Of a DNA stretch of 64,000 nt, positions 52,402 to 61,434 are shown in pieces (positions within the stretch are counted from its first letter, which is position 1; each line of letters begins with the position of its first letter). Under the pieces are notes generated by a model. The model worked only from the letters and a program-made list of their open reading frames with translations. It made no database searches and was not told where the DNA came from. The DNA comes from Actinomycetospora lutea. GTDB lineage: Bacteria; Actinomycetota; Actinomycetes; Mycobacteriales; Pseudonocardiaceae. Both the position numbers and the translations under genes were made by a program. The DNA is taken from NCBI RefSeq assembly GCF_028737205.1, contig NZ_JAQZAL010000006.1, forward strand, positions 124,001-188,000, given 5' to 3'.

Positions 52402-53874
52402 ATGGCTGCACCCGCCGAATCCGCCGCGCCGGCATCCCGTCTCTCCGGCACCCTCGGCGTGGGTTCGATCGTCTTCATGGTCATCGCCGCTGCGGCGCCG
52501 CTGACCGTCATCGCCGGCACCATCCCCCTGGGCGTCGGCGCCGGGAACGGCGCCGCGTTCCCGATGACCTTCGTGCTCTGCGCCGTCGTGCTGCTGCTGT
52601 TCGCGGTCGGGTTCTGCGCCATGAGCCCGCACGTCCCCGACGCCGGCGCCTTCTTCACCTACATCCGCCACGGCCTGGGCCGCCCCCTCGGGCTCGGCGC
52701 CGCGTTCCTCGCCCTCGCCACCTACACCGCGGTCCAGGCCGCGGTCTACGGCTACATCGGCGCGGCGATCGACGAGCTCGTCGCGAGCCTCGGCGGCCCG
52801 AGCGTGCCCTGGTGGGTCTGGACGCTCGCCGTCGTCGCGATCGTCGGCGTGCTCGGCTACCGCCACATCGAGCTCTCGAGCCGCGTGCTGGGTGTGCTGC
52901 TGCTGGCCGAGATCGCCATCGTGCTGGTGCTCGACGTCGTCGTCTTCGCCAGCGGCGGCGGCCCCGGCGGCCTGTCCACCGCGCTGTTCGATCCCGCGCA
53001 GGTGATCTCCGGCGAGGTCGGCATCGCGATCATGTTCGCGATCGCGAGCTTCATCGGCTTCGAGGCCACCGCGGTGTTCCGCGACGAGGCCCGCGACCCG
53101 CAGCGCACGATCCCGCGCGCCACCTACCTCGCGCTCGTCGTCGTCGGCGTCTTCTACGCGGTGTCGACCTGGGCGATCGTCTCGGCCTGGGGCGACGAGG
53201 CCGCCGTCACCGAGTCGGCCGCGAACCCGGCCACGTTCCTGCTCACCACGGTGACGAACTGGCTCGGCCCGACCGGCGGGCTCATCGTCACGATCCTGCT
53301 GGTCACGAGCCTCTTCGCCGCGATCCTCGCGTTCCACAACGTGGCCGCGCGCTACTGGTACGCGCTCGGCGGGCACGGCGCCTTCCCCGGTGCGGTCGCC
53401 CGCACCCACACCCGGCACGGCTCGCCGCACATCGCGTCGCTGGCGCAAACGATCCTCGCCGCGCTGCTCGTCATCGTGTTCGCGCTCGCCGGGCTCGACC
53501 CCGTCGCCCAGGTCTTCGCCTGGATGGCCGGCACCGCGACGCTCGGCGTCCTCGTCCTCATGGTGCTCACCTGCGTGGCCGTGCTCGCCTTCTTCGCCCG
53601 CAGCCGCGTCGACCGGCGGGTGTGGCACACCCGCATCGCCCCGGCCCTGGGCCTCGTCGGCCTGCTGGTCTGCCTCGTGCTGACCATCCGCAACTTCCCG
53701 ACCCTCATCGGCGGCTCGACCGGCCTCGCGCTCGCGATCGGTGCCGTCCTCGTCGTCGTCTTCCTCGCGGGCGTCGTCGTCGCCCTGGTCCGGCCCGCGG
53801 TGTCCGGCTTGTCCGGAACCGATTCCGTGACTCCCGGCGGTGTCCACGGCGACACTCCCCGCGAGAACGTCTAG
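52402..53874 (+). CDS. APC-superfamily permease upstream of amine oxidase
   Basis: A 490-residue, 12-span transporter. SIVFMVIAAAAPLTVIAGTI is span 1, GAFFTYIRHGLGRPLGLGAA is the substrate-side loop, and ASFIGFEATAVFRDEARDPQ is the span-6 motif. The ATG at 52402 has GGGAG upstream. It lies 45 bases before a copper amine oxidase gene in the same direction, so it likely imports the amine that enzyme oxidises. It is divergent from a second APC permease. Confidence 0.88.
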   Translation: MAAPAESAAPASRLSGTLGVGSIVFMVIAAAAPLTVIAGTIPLGVGAGNGAAFPMTFVLCAVVLLLFAVGFCAMSPHVPDAGAFFTYIRHGLGRPLGLGAAFLALATYTAVQAAVYGYIGAAIDELVASLGGPSVPWWVWTLAVVAIVGVLGYRHIELSSRVLGVLLLAEIAIVLVLDVVVFASGGGPGGLSTALFDPAQVISGEVGIAIMFAIASFIGFEATAVFRDEARDPQRTIPRATYLALVVVGVFYAVSTWAIVSAWGDEAAVTESAANPATFLLTTVTNWLGPTGGLIVTILLVTSLFAAILAFHNVAARYWYALGGHGAFPGAVARTHTRHGSPHIASLAQTILAALLVIVFALAGLDPVAQVFAWMAGTATLGVLVLMVLTCVAVLAFFARSRVDRRVWHTRIAPALGLVGLLVCLVLTIRNFPTLIGGSTGLALAIGAVLVVVFLAGVVVALVRPAVSGLSGTDSVTPGGVHGDTPRENV

Positions 53875-53919
53875 CCAGCGACCCGTCCCGACATCGCCCC
53901 CGACAGGAGGTCTGCCCGC

Positions 53920-55854
53920 ATGACCGCCACCGCACCCGCGAACGTCGACACCGGCGCCGCCACCCATCCCCTCGACCTGGCCACCGCCGACGAGTTCCGC
54001 GCGGTCCGTGAGGTGCTCGACGAGGCCGGCCTGCTCGGCGACGCCGTGCGCTACTGCTTCGCCGGGCTCGAGGAGCCGGACAAGGCCACCGTCCTCGCCC
54101 ACACCGACGGCGACCGGGTCGACCGGCGCTTCCGCGTCCTGCTGCTCGACATGAGCGGGGCGCCCTCGCGCGACGTCGTCGTCTCCGCGTCCCGCCGCGA
54201 GATCGACTCGGCGACCGAGCTCGACCCGGCCACGAGCGGCCAGCTCCCGATCATCGACTCCGAGTTCGAGATCATGGAGGAGATCGTCCTGGCGTCCCAG
54301 GAGTGGTGCGACGCGTTGCGCCGCCGCGACATCGACCCCGCCACGGTGCGGGCCGTGCCGCTCTCGGCGGGCGCGTACTACCCGGAGGAGTCGGGCCGCC
54401 GCATGGCGCGGGTGCTCGGGTTCCGCCAGGACCACGAGAAGGACTCGCCCTGGGCCCACCCGGTGGACGGCGTCGTCGCCTACGTCGACCTGACCCGCCG
54501 CGAGGTCACCCGCGTGATCGACCACGCACCGCTGCCGGTGCCCGACGAGCCCGGCAACTTCGACGACCCCGAGCAGGTCGGGCCGCAGCGCACCACCCTC
54601 AAGCCGATCGAGATCACCCAGCCCGAGGGCGTGAGCTTCCGCCTCGAGGGCAACCGGCTGCGCTGGGAGGGCTGGGACCTGCGCGTCGGCTTCAACGAGC
54701 GCGAGGGCCTGACCCTGCACCAGATCGGCATCCACGGTCGCCCGGTGGTCTACCGGGCCTCGATCGCCGAGATGGTCGTGCCCTACGCCGACCCGTCGCC
54801 GGTGCGGTTCTGGCAGAACTACTTCGACGCCGGCGAGTACATGTTCGCCCGCTACGCCAACTCCCTCGAGCTCGGCTGCGACTGCCTCGGCGAGATCCGG
54901 TACATGGACGTCGTCGTGGCCGACGACGACGGGTCGCCGCGCACGATCACGAACGCGATCTGCCTGCACGAGGAGGACTACGGCATCCTCTGGAAGCACT
55001 CCGACCTGTTCACCAACGCGTCGGAGACCCGTCGCCAGCGCCGCATGGTGATCTCGTTCTTCACCACCATCGGCAACTACGACTACGGCTTCTACTGGTA
55101 CCTCTACCTCGACGGCACGATCGCGTGCGAGTCGAAGCTGACCGGCATCCCGTTCACCTCGGCCTACCCGTCCGAGGGGCACCCGTTCGCCACGCCGGTG
55201 GCGCCGGGCCTCGGGCTGCCCTACCACCAGCACCTGTTCTCGGCCCGCCTCGACATGGCCGTCGACGGCACCCGCAACGTCGTCGAGGAGTGCGAGGCCG
55301 TCGCGCTGCCGGTGGGCGACGACAACCCCTGGGGCAACGCCTTCACCGAGTCCCGCACGCGGCTGACCCGCGAGGCCGACGCCCGGCGGGTCGCCGACCC
55401 GGGCCGCGGGCGCACGTGGCAGGTGGTCAACCCGGGGTCGACCAACCGGCACGGCCGGCCGGTGGCCTACGCCCTGCACGCCGAGGGCAGCCCCACGCTG
55501 CTCGCCGACGACAGCTCGGTCGTCGCCGGACGCGCCGCCTTCGCCACGAAGCACCTCTGGGTCACCGCGTACGACGCCGACGAGCGCTACCCCGCGGGTG
55601 ACTACGTCAACCAGCACGCCGGCGGGGCGGGCCTGCCGACCTGGACCGCGGCCGACCGGTCGCTCGACGAGGGCGGGCAGGGCGCCGACGTCGTCCTGTG
55701 GCACACGTTCGGCCTGACGCACGTGCCGCGCCCGGAGGACTGGCCGATCATGCCCGTCGACTACGCCGGCTTCCGGCTGATGCCCGTCGGGTTCTTCGAC
55801 CGCAACCCCACGCTGGACGTGCCGCCGTCGTCGAACGGGCACTGCCACAGCTGA
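53920..55854 (+). CDS. Copper-containing primary-amine oxidase
   Basis: A 644-residue enzyme that oxidises primary amines to aldehydes, releasing ammonia and hydrogen peroxide. The tyrosine that becomes the TPQ cofactor is Tyr387 in TTIGNYDYGFYW. Copper ligands are HQH in GLPYHQHLFSARLD and the His of FGLTHVPRPEDWPIMP. YFDAGEYMFARYANSLELGC contains the catalytic-base Asp region. No signal peptide, so it should be cytoplasmic. The ATG follows AGGAGG-like sequence (ACAGGAGG). Substrate (for example tyramine, phenethylamine or histamine) is not decided. Confidence 0.96.
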   Translation: MTATAPANVDTGAATHPLDLATADEFRAVREVLDEAGLLGDAVRYCFAGLEEPDKATVLAHTDGDRVDRRFRVLLLDMSGAPSRDVVVSASRREIDSATELDPATSGQLPIIDSEFEIMEEIVLASQEWCDALRRRDIDPATVRAVPLSAGAYYPEESGRRMARVLGFRQDHEKDSPWAHPVDGVVAYVDLTRREVTRVIDHAPLPVPDEPGNFDDPEQVGPQRTTLKPIEITQPEGVSFRLEGNRLRWEGWDLRVGFNEREGLTLHQIGIHGRPVVYRASIAEMVVPYADPSPVRFWQNYFDAGEYMFARYANSLELGCDCLGEIRYMDVVVADDDGSPRTITNAICLHEEDYGILWKHSDLFTNASETRRQRRMVISFFTTIGNYDYGFYWYLYLDGTIACESKLTGIPFTSAYPSEGHPFATPVAPGLGLPYHQHLFSARLDMAVDGTRNVVEECEAVALPVGDDNPWGNAFTESRTRLTREADARRVADPGRGRTWQVVNPGSTNRHGRPVAYALHAEGSPTLLADDSSVVAGRAAFATKHLWVTAYDADERYPAGDYVNQHAGGAGLPTWTAADRSLDEGGQGADVVLWHTFGLTHVPRPEDWPIMPVDYAGFRLMPVGFFDRNPTLDVPPSSNGHCHS

Positions 55855-55864
55855 CCCCGGGAAC

Positions 55865-55905
55865 GACACCGGCCGGTACCGCGCTGTGCGGTACCGGCCG
55901 GTGTC
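55865..55905. terminator. Bidirectional terminator after amine oxidase
   Basis: Perfect 18-base arms at 55865-55882 and 55888-55905 with a 5-base loop, between convergent genes ending at 55854 and 55918. Confidence 0.9.
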
Positions 55906-55917
55906 GTGTGTGCCGGG

Positions 55918-56178
55918 TCAGGACCGGCGACGCAGGGTCATCCAGAGCACGGCGGTGCCGACGCCGACCGCGCCGATGACGAGCACCCAGCGCGGGTCGA
56001 CGCTCGCGAGGGCGCCGGTGAGGGCGAGGACCGCGATGACGATCGCGGTCAGCCCGGCGACGAGCCCCAGCGGGTCGGGGCCGGGACGGGTCGCCGGGGT
56101 GCGCCCGGTGTCCTCGTCCTCGATCAGGTCCACGTCACGGTGGACGGTGTAGGGCTGGTCGGGGGTCTTGTCATCCAC
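55918..56178 (-). CDS. Small two-span membrane protein
   Basis: An 86-residue protein. Residues 1-35 are acidic and cytoplasmic; two membrane spans follow, LGLVAGLTAIVIAVLALTGA and WVLVIGAVGVGTAVLWMTLR, and the tail is RRRS. The GTG start overlaps the end of the PspC gene by 8 bases, so it belongs to that operon. No family function is recognised. Confidence 0.75.
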   Translation of the reverse strand: MDDKTPDQPYTVHRDVDLIEDEDTGRTPATRPGPDPLGLVAGLTAIVIAVLALTGALASVDPRWVLVIGAVGVGTAVLWMTLRRRS

Positions 56179-57403
56179 GGCGCACCTCCACGTCCCCGCC
56201 GCCGCTGACGGCCTGCAGGTCGATCCGGGGTCCCCCGGGCCCGTCGGGCCCGAGGTCGGTCACGGGGCCGGAGCCGCGCCCGAGGCAGTCGGCGTCGCCG
56301 CCGCCGGACTCGCACGTGGCGGTGACGTCCGCGGTCGCGGGCACGATGACGGTGACGTCCCCGGCGCCGCTCTGCACCTGGGTGCGCACGGGCAGCGGGG
56401 CGGGCCCGAGGTCGCGCAGGTCGAGCTCCGCGTCGCCGTAGGCCGTCTCGTAGGCCGGGGCCACCGCGGTCGCCGCCGGGCGCCACCGCGCGTCGCCGAG
56501 GGTCTGGACGGCGCCGGCGCCGTCGGTCTGCTGGTACCCGTCGACCTGGTCGATCCACGGCGGCGGGCCGGTGCGTCCGTCGTCGTTCGCCGCGGCGACC
56601 AGCAGCAGCGCGAGCGGCACGGCGGCCACCACGAGGCTGCGGCCCTGGTGGCGGAACGCGCCGACGACCAGGCCGGCGCCGACCACGGCCAGCGCGGTGC
56701 CGACCACGGCGGTCACCCCGAGGGGGACGAGCCCGAGCAGCCCGAGCCCGGCGACGACCGCGGCCGCGACGAGCGCCGCGGCGAGCGTCAGCGGCACGAG
56801 CTTCGAGCGCGGCGGCTTCGGCGCGGGGGGCGCGGCCGGCTCGGGCAGGTCCCACGCGAACGGCGCGGCACCCAGCGGGTCCCACGACGGCGGGCGGGGC
56901 GTGTCCGCCGTGCCCTCGACGCCCTCGGCGCCCGGCGCCGCGGCGGCGTCACCGGCCACGGCCGGGCGCTGCGGATCGCGCAGGTGCCCGCGGCTGCGGT
57001 GCAGCGCGTACACCAGCGCGAGCACGGTGACCACGGCGATGACCGTGCCGAGGTCGCCGGAGAAGGCCCCGACGACCGCGGCGACCGCCAGCAGGGTGCC
57101 GAGGACGATCGCCCACACCGGCGTCTCGCGCCGGCCCTGCGCGTCGACCCGCGGCAGCACCAGCATGCCGGCCAGGTACACGAGCAGGCCGAAGCCGTAG
57201 AACGCCGACACGACGAACGCGACGCGCACCAGCGTCGGGTCGATGGCGTAGCGCCGCGCGATCGCGGCGCAGACGCCGCCGATCTTGCGGTCCTCCTTGA
57301 GACGCGCGGGACGCGTCGCCCACATCTCGCGCAGGGTCGCGCCGACGTCGGCGCCCGCCGGCGCCGGTGATCCCTGCCCCGGACTGCTCCCCGGACTGCT
57401 CAT
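56171..57403 (-). CDS. PspC-domain membrane protein
   Basis: A 410-residue membrane protein. The PspC domain (about 30-95) reads RLKEDRKIGGVCAAIARRYA, then VAFVVSAFYGFGLLVYLAGM. Several further hydrophobic segments follow, and the C-terminal about 130 residues look like an extracytoplasmic beta-rich adhesin-like domain as in LiaF-type proteins. The ATG at 57403 is chosen over the GTG just before it. It is divergent from a PspC-domain sensor kinase, a common actinobacterial pairing in envelope stress sensing. Confidence 0.87.
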   Translation of the reverse strand: MSSPGSSPGQGSPAPAGADVGATLREMWATRPARLKEDRKIGGVCAAIARRYAIDPTLVRVAFVVSAFYGFGLLVYLAGMLVLPRVDAQGRRETPVWAIVLGTLLAVAAVVGAFSGDLGTVIAVVTVLALVYALHRSRGHLRDPQRPAVAGDAAAAPGAEGVEGTADTPRPPSWDPLGAAPFAWDLPEPAAPPAPKPPRSKLVPLTLAAALVAAAVVAGLGLLGLVPLGVTAVVGTALAVVGAGLVVGAFRHQGRSLVVAAVPLALLLVAAANDDGRTGPPPWIDQVDGYQQTDGAGAVQTLGDARWRPAATAVAPAYETAYGDAELDLRDLGPAPLPVRTQVQSGAGDVTVIVPATADVTATCESGGGDADCLGRGSGPVTDLGPDGPGGPRIDLQAVSGGGDVEVRRG

Positions 57404-57558
57404 CACGCCTCATCCTCCTCGCTCCGGCGATCCGGACACCGAGACTGCGCGAGCGACCGGCCCCGGGAATCCGGGAGCCACCCCGGTCCTGCCCCCGAGA
57501 CGACCCCGAGGACCTCGGGGGTCGAGGCGGGCCCACCGGGGGTCCGTGACGTGTGACG

Positions 57559-58932
57559 ATGGGCGACGTGGACGAGGCGACGACCCTGCGCACCGGCACC
57601 CCGCCGGCCACCGGGGACGCGCCTGCGCCGGCCCCGGAGCCGGCACCGGAGCCGGCCCCCGCGCCGGCCCCGGCGCCGACCGGCCCGGTGATCCACCGCA
57701 TCCGCCGCCGGCGGCAGGGCTCGGTGATCGCGGGCGTCACCGGCGGGGTGGCCGACCACCTCGGGGTCGACGTCCTGCGCGTGCGCCTGGTGTTCGTGCT
57801 GCTCGTCGCGGCCGCGGGCGCGGGCTTCATCGCCTACGCCGCGCTGTGGCTGTTCTGCCCGATCGAGCCGCGGGGCGTGCCGCGCGCGGTGCCGCCCCGC
57901 GAGCGCCGGCAGGGTCTCGGGCTCGCGACGCTCGGCGTGCTGCTCGCCTTCGTGATCTCCGGGCTCGGCGGGCAGCTCTCCGGCTGGGTGATCGGGCCGC
58001 TGGCCGTCGTGGTCATCGGCGTGGCGCTGGTGTGGCGCGAGGCCGACACCGGCGGCGCGGCCGTGGTGGGCGAGACGGGGTGGCGCTCGCGGTGGCTGGT
58101 CGGGCGCCGGCTCGGCCTGCTGCGGCTGCTGGCGGGCGCGCTGCTGGTCGCCATGGGCATCGCGGTGTTCCTGCTCGGCAACGTCGACCTCGGCCAGGTC
58201 CAGTTCGGTGTCCTCGCCGCGCTCGCCACGCTGGCCGGCGTCGTCGTCATCACCGTGCCGTGGTGGATGCGCCTGGTGCGCGAGCTCGGCAGCGAGCGCC
58301 GCGAGCGCATCCGGGGCCAGGAGCGCGCCGACATCGCCGCGCACCTGCACGACTCGGTGCTCCAGACCCTGGCGCTGATCCAGAAGCAGGCCGGCGAGGA
58401 CACCGCGGGCCGCGAGGTGCGCCGGCTCGCGCGCAGCCAGGAGCGCGAGCTGCGGGCGTGGCTCTACGGCCCGCCGGGCGGCGACGCCGGGCGCCCCGCC
58501 GGGTCCGGGGACGCCACGCTGGCCGCCGCGCTGGCGACGGCCGCGGGCGAGGTCGAGGACGACTACGGGCTGCGGGTGGCGCCGGTCGTCGTCGGCGACG
58601 CGGACCTCGACCCCGACACGACCGCGCTCGTCGCGGCCGCCCGCGAGGCGATGGTGAACGCCGCCAAGCACGCCGGCGTCGACGAGGTCGACGTCTACGT
58701 GGAGGTCGAGCCGGACACCGTCGAGGTCTTCGTGCGCGACCGCGGCCGCGGGTTCGACCCCGACGCCGTGCCCGAGGACCGCCGCGGTCTCGCGGGCTCG
58801 GTCCACGACCGCATGACCCGCCACGGCGGGAGCGTGCGCCTGCGCACCGCGCCCGGGGAGGGCACCGAGGTCGGCCTCGTGCTGCCCCGCACCCGGCGCG
58901 GTGCCCCCGTTCCCCAGGAGGAGAGCCGATGA
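57559..58932 (+). CDS. PspC-domain sensor histidine kinase
   Basis: A 457-residue kinase. After an Ala/Pro/Glu-rich tail (about 15-45) comes a PspC domain (IRRRRQGSVIAGVTGGVADH), about five membrane spans, then the HisKA_3 motif DIAAHLHDSVLQTLALIQ with the phosphorylated His (about 268), and an ATPase domain with AAREAMVNAAKHAGV and RDRGRGFDPDAVPEDRRGL. ATG 57559 or GTG 57553 could be the start. The stop overlaps the response regulator ATG by 4 bases. Together they probably sense membrane stress. Confidence 0.92.
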   Translation: MGDVDEATTLRTGTPPATGDAPAPAPEPAPEPAPAPAPAPTGPVIHRIRRRRQGSVIAGVTGGVADHLGVDVLRVRLVFVLLVAAAGAGFIAYAALWLFCPIEPRGVPRAVPPRERRQGLGLATLGVLLAFVISGLGGQLSGWVIGPLAVVVIGVALVWREADTGGAAVVGETGWRSRWLVGRRLGLLRLLAGALLVAMGIAVFLLGNVDLGQVQFGVLAALATLAGVVVITVPWWMRLVRELGSERRERIRGQERADIAAHLHDSVLQTLALIQKQAGEDTAGREVRRLARSQERELRAWLYGPPGGDAGRPAGSGDATLAAALATAAGEVEDDYGLRVAPVVVGDADLDPDTTALVAAAREAMVNAAKHAGVDEVDVYVEVEPDTVEVFVRDRGRGFDPDAVPEDRRGLAGSVHDRMTRHGGSVRLRTAPGEGTEVGLVLPRTRRGAPVPQEESR

Positions 58933-59606
58933 CCGAGCCCGCGCCCGCCGAGGAGGCCGTCAGCGTCGTCCTCGTCGACGACCACGCGCTCTTCCGTCGC
59001 GGTGTCCGCGCCGAGCTCGAGTCGCTGGCCCGGCGCACCGTCAGCGTCGTCGGCGAGGCCGGGTCGGTGGACGAGGCCGTCGCCGTCATCGGCCACCGCC
59101 GTCCCGACGTCGTGCTGCTCGACGTGCACATGCCCGACGGCGGCGGGGCCGCGGTGCTCACCCGCACGCGCCCCGACCACCCGGACGTCGTGTTCCTCGC
59201 GCTCTCGGTGTCCGACGCGGCCGAGGACGTCATCTCGGTCATCCGCGCGGGCGCCCGGGGCTACGTCACCAAGACGATCTCGGGTCGTGAGCTCGCCGAC
59301 GCGATCGTGCGTGTGAAGGCCGGCGACGCCGTGTTCTCGCCGCGGCTCGCGGGGTTCGTGCTCGACGCGTTCGCCGACCGCCCGGGCGCGACGGGCGTCG
59401 TCGACCCCGAGCTCGACCAGCTCACCCGTCGCGAGCGCGACGTCCTGCGCCTGCTGGCGCGGGGCTGGTCGTACAAGGAGATCGCCGCCGAGCTCGTCAT
59501 CTCGGTCAAGACCGTGGAGACCCACGTGTCGAGCGTCCTGCGCAAGACCCAGTCGTCGAACCGCCACGAGCTCTCGCGCTGGGCGAGCGACCGTCGACTG
59601 GTCTGA
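58929..59606 (+). CDS. NarL/LuxR-family response regulator
   Basis: A 225-residue regulator. The receiver (about 1-130) holds VVLVDDHALFRRGV, the phosphoacceptor Asp in VVLLDVHMPDGG, and the Lys in GARGYVTKTISG, all intact. The LuxR helix-turn-helix (about 155-215) reads LTRRERDVLRLLARGWSYKE then ISVKTVETHVSSVLRKTQ. Coupled to the upstream PspC-kinase; the target is likely the kinase's own operon and the divergent PspC gene. Confidence 0.95.
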   Translation: MTEPAPAEEAVSVVLVDDHALFRRGVRAELESLARRTVSVVGEAGSVDEAVAVIGHRRPDVVLLDVHMPDGGGAAVLTRTRPDHPDVVFLALSVSDAAEDVISVIRAGARGYVTKTISGRELADAIVRVKAGDAVFSPRLAGFVLDAFADRPGATGVVDPELDQLTRRERDVLRLLARGWSYKEIAAELVISVKTVETHVSSVLRKTQSSNRHELSRWASDRRLV

Positions 59607-59616
59607 GGCGGCCGGG

Positions 59617-61323
59617 TCAGCCCTCGTCGGCGTGGTCGTCCCCGCCGTGCCCGTCGTCGCCGGACCCGTCGCCGTGGTCGTCCCCACCGTGGTCGTCGCC
59701 GTGGTCGTCGCCGCGTCCCGAGTGGCGGTCCTCGGCCGCGCGTGACGGGGACGCCGAGGTCGTGGGCCCCGCCTCCGCGAGCGGGGTGTCGAGGCGCAGG
59801 CCCGTCGCGGCGGCGCGCGGGCTCGCCCCGTCGACGCTCTCGTCGGTGTCGATCAGCCAGCGGCCGTCGGGGCTGCGGACCATGCCGAGCTCGTGGACCT
59901 CGCGGATGCGCTCGCGGCCCTCGGGCACGAAGTCGAGGGTGGCGCGCACGGTGTCGGCGTCCAGCGCGCTCGCGTCCACGACCTGCACCGACGAGATCGT
60001 CGTCCAGAACGCCTGGTAGCGCGCGAAGCCCCCGGCCTGCGACTGGAGGTTGGGGCCGAGGCGCGCCCAGCCCGCGGCCTCGTTGCCGGTGACGACGCCG
60101 TAGTAGTCGCGGACCGCGGCCACCATGGCGGCCTGCGGGTCGTCCGGCGTCGCGGCGCCGGGGGCGGCCACGCTCGCGCCCGTCGAGTCGGAGCCCGACG
60201 TCGAGAGCAGCGCGACACCGACCACCCCGCCCGCGGCGAGGGCGACGAGCAGGACGAGCACGACGATCGCCGTGGTCGGCCGCCGCCCGCGGCGCCGCCG
60301 CGGCGGGAGGTCCGGGGCGGGCATGCCCTGGCGGGTCGGGGGGCCGGCCGGACCGGAGCCGCCGGATGCCGACCCGGCGCCGCCCGAGCCCGGGCCGGGC
60401 ATCCACGGGTCGGAGGAGTGCCGCGCCTCGGGGACCGACGGCGGGGCGCCGGCGCCGGGGGCACCGAGCGGGACGAGGTTGGCCAGCGGCTCCTCGGCGC
60501 GCCCGCCCGCGTGCGCGATCCGGCCCAGCTCCTGGCGCGCCTCGGCGGCGGACGGGCGCTCGGCGGGGTCGTTGCGCAGCAGGCGCATGAGCAGCGCCGT
60601 GAGCGGCCCGGCCTGCGAGGGCGGCACGACCTTGCCGGCGGCCACCGAGTGCAGCAGCGCGAGCGCGTTGTCGTCGGCACCGAACGGGGGCATGCCCTCG
60701 ACGGCCGCGTAGAGGGTGGCGCCGAGGGAGAAGACGTCCGACGCCGCCGTGGAGTCGTCGCCGCGGGCGACCTCGGGCGCGAGGTAGGCCGGCGTGCCGG
60801 CGAGCATCCCGGTGCGGGTCAGCGTGAGGTCGCCGGTGGCCCGGGAGATGCCGAAGTCGGTGATCTTCACGGTGCCGTCGGCGCCGAGCAGGACGTTGCC
60901 GGGCTTGACGTCGCGGTGCACGATCCCGGCCTGGTGGGCGGCGTCGAGCGCGTCGGCGACCTGGCGCCCGATGCGCGCGACCGTGCGCGGCTCGAGCGTG
61001 GCCTGCTCGCCGAGCACGTTGGCGAGGCTGCGTGAGGGCAGGTACTCCATGACCAGCCACGGCTCGTCGCCCTCGATGGAGGCGTCGAACACCGAGATCG
61101 CGTGCGGGTGCTGCAGGCGTGCGGCGATGCGGCCCTCGCGCAGCGTGCGCTGGCGGACCTCCTCGGCCTCCCGGTCGTCCAGACCCGCGTGCAGGAACAC
61201 CTGCTTGACCGCGACGACGCGCCCCAGGCGCTCGTCGGTCCCGCGCCACACCACGCCCATCGCCCCCGAGCCGATGCGCTCCTCGAGGCGGTACCGCCCG
61301 GCGACCACGCGGGGAGAGCTCAC
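59617..61323 (-). CDS. Ser/Thr protein kinase (PASTA-less PknD/E type) with His/Asp-rich tail
   Basis: A 568-residue receptor-like kinase. The kinase domain (about 10-265) has GSGAMGVV, VAVKQV, HRDVKPGNVLLG, the ITDFGIS activation segment start and GTPAYLAPE, so it looks active. A Pro/Gly-rich linker leads to one membrane span (about 360-380, TAIVVLVLLVALAAGGVVGV) and an extracellular NTF2-like fold (about 395-500). The last about 30 residues are repeats of GDDHGDDHGG type, a probable metal-binding tail. Start is GTG. It is convergent with the response regulator gene 10 bases away. Confidence 0.92.
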   Translation of the reverse strand: MSSPRVVAGRYRLEERIGSGAMGVVWRGTDERLGRVVAVKQVFLHAGLDDREAEEVRQRTLREGRIAARLQHPHAISVFDASIEGDEPWLVMEYLPSRSLANVLGEQATLEPRTVARIGRQVADALDAAHQAGIVHRDVKPGNVLLGADGTVKITDFGISRATGDLTLTRTGMLAGTPAYLAPEVARGDDSTAASDVFSLGATLYAAVEGMPPFGADDNALALLHSVAAGKVVPPSQAGPLTALLMRLLRNDPAERPSAAEARQELGRIAHAGGRAEEPLANLVPLGAPGAGAPPSVPEARHSSDPWMPGPGSGGAGSASGGSGPAGPPTRQGMPAPDLPPRRRRGRRPTTAIVVLVLLVALAAGGVVGVALLSTSGSDSTGASVAAPGAATPDDPQAAMVAAVRDYYGVVTGNEAAGWARLGPNLQSQAGGFARYQAFWTTISSVQVVDASALDADTVRATLDFVPEGRERIREVHELGMVRSPDGRWLIDTDESVDGASPRAAATGLRLDTPLAEAGPTTSASPSRAAEDRHSGRGDDHGDDHGGDDHGDGSGDDGHGGDDHADEG

Positions 61324-61434
61324 TGGCCGCTCCCCGTCGGTGTGTCCACGGGGGTCACAGTAGAGGTCCCGACCGGGTGACGACCACGCGCCCGTGGCTC
61401 GCCACGACCCACCGGACCCGCACCGCAGTGCCGG

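Noticed and set aside
29237-55854. Accessory genes as a mobile island
   Set aside because: No integrase, transposase, tRNA boundary, direct-repeat ends or clear base-composition break was seen.
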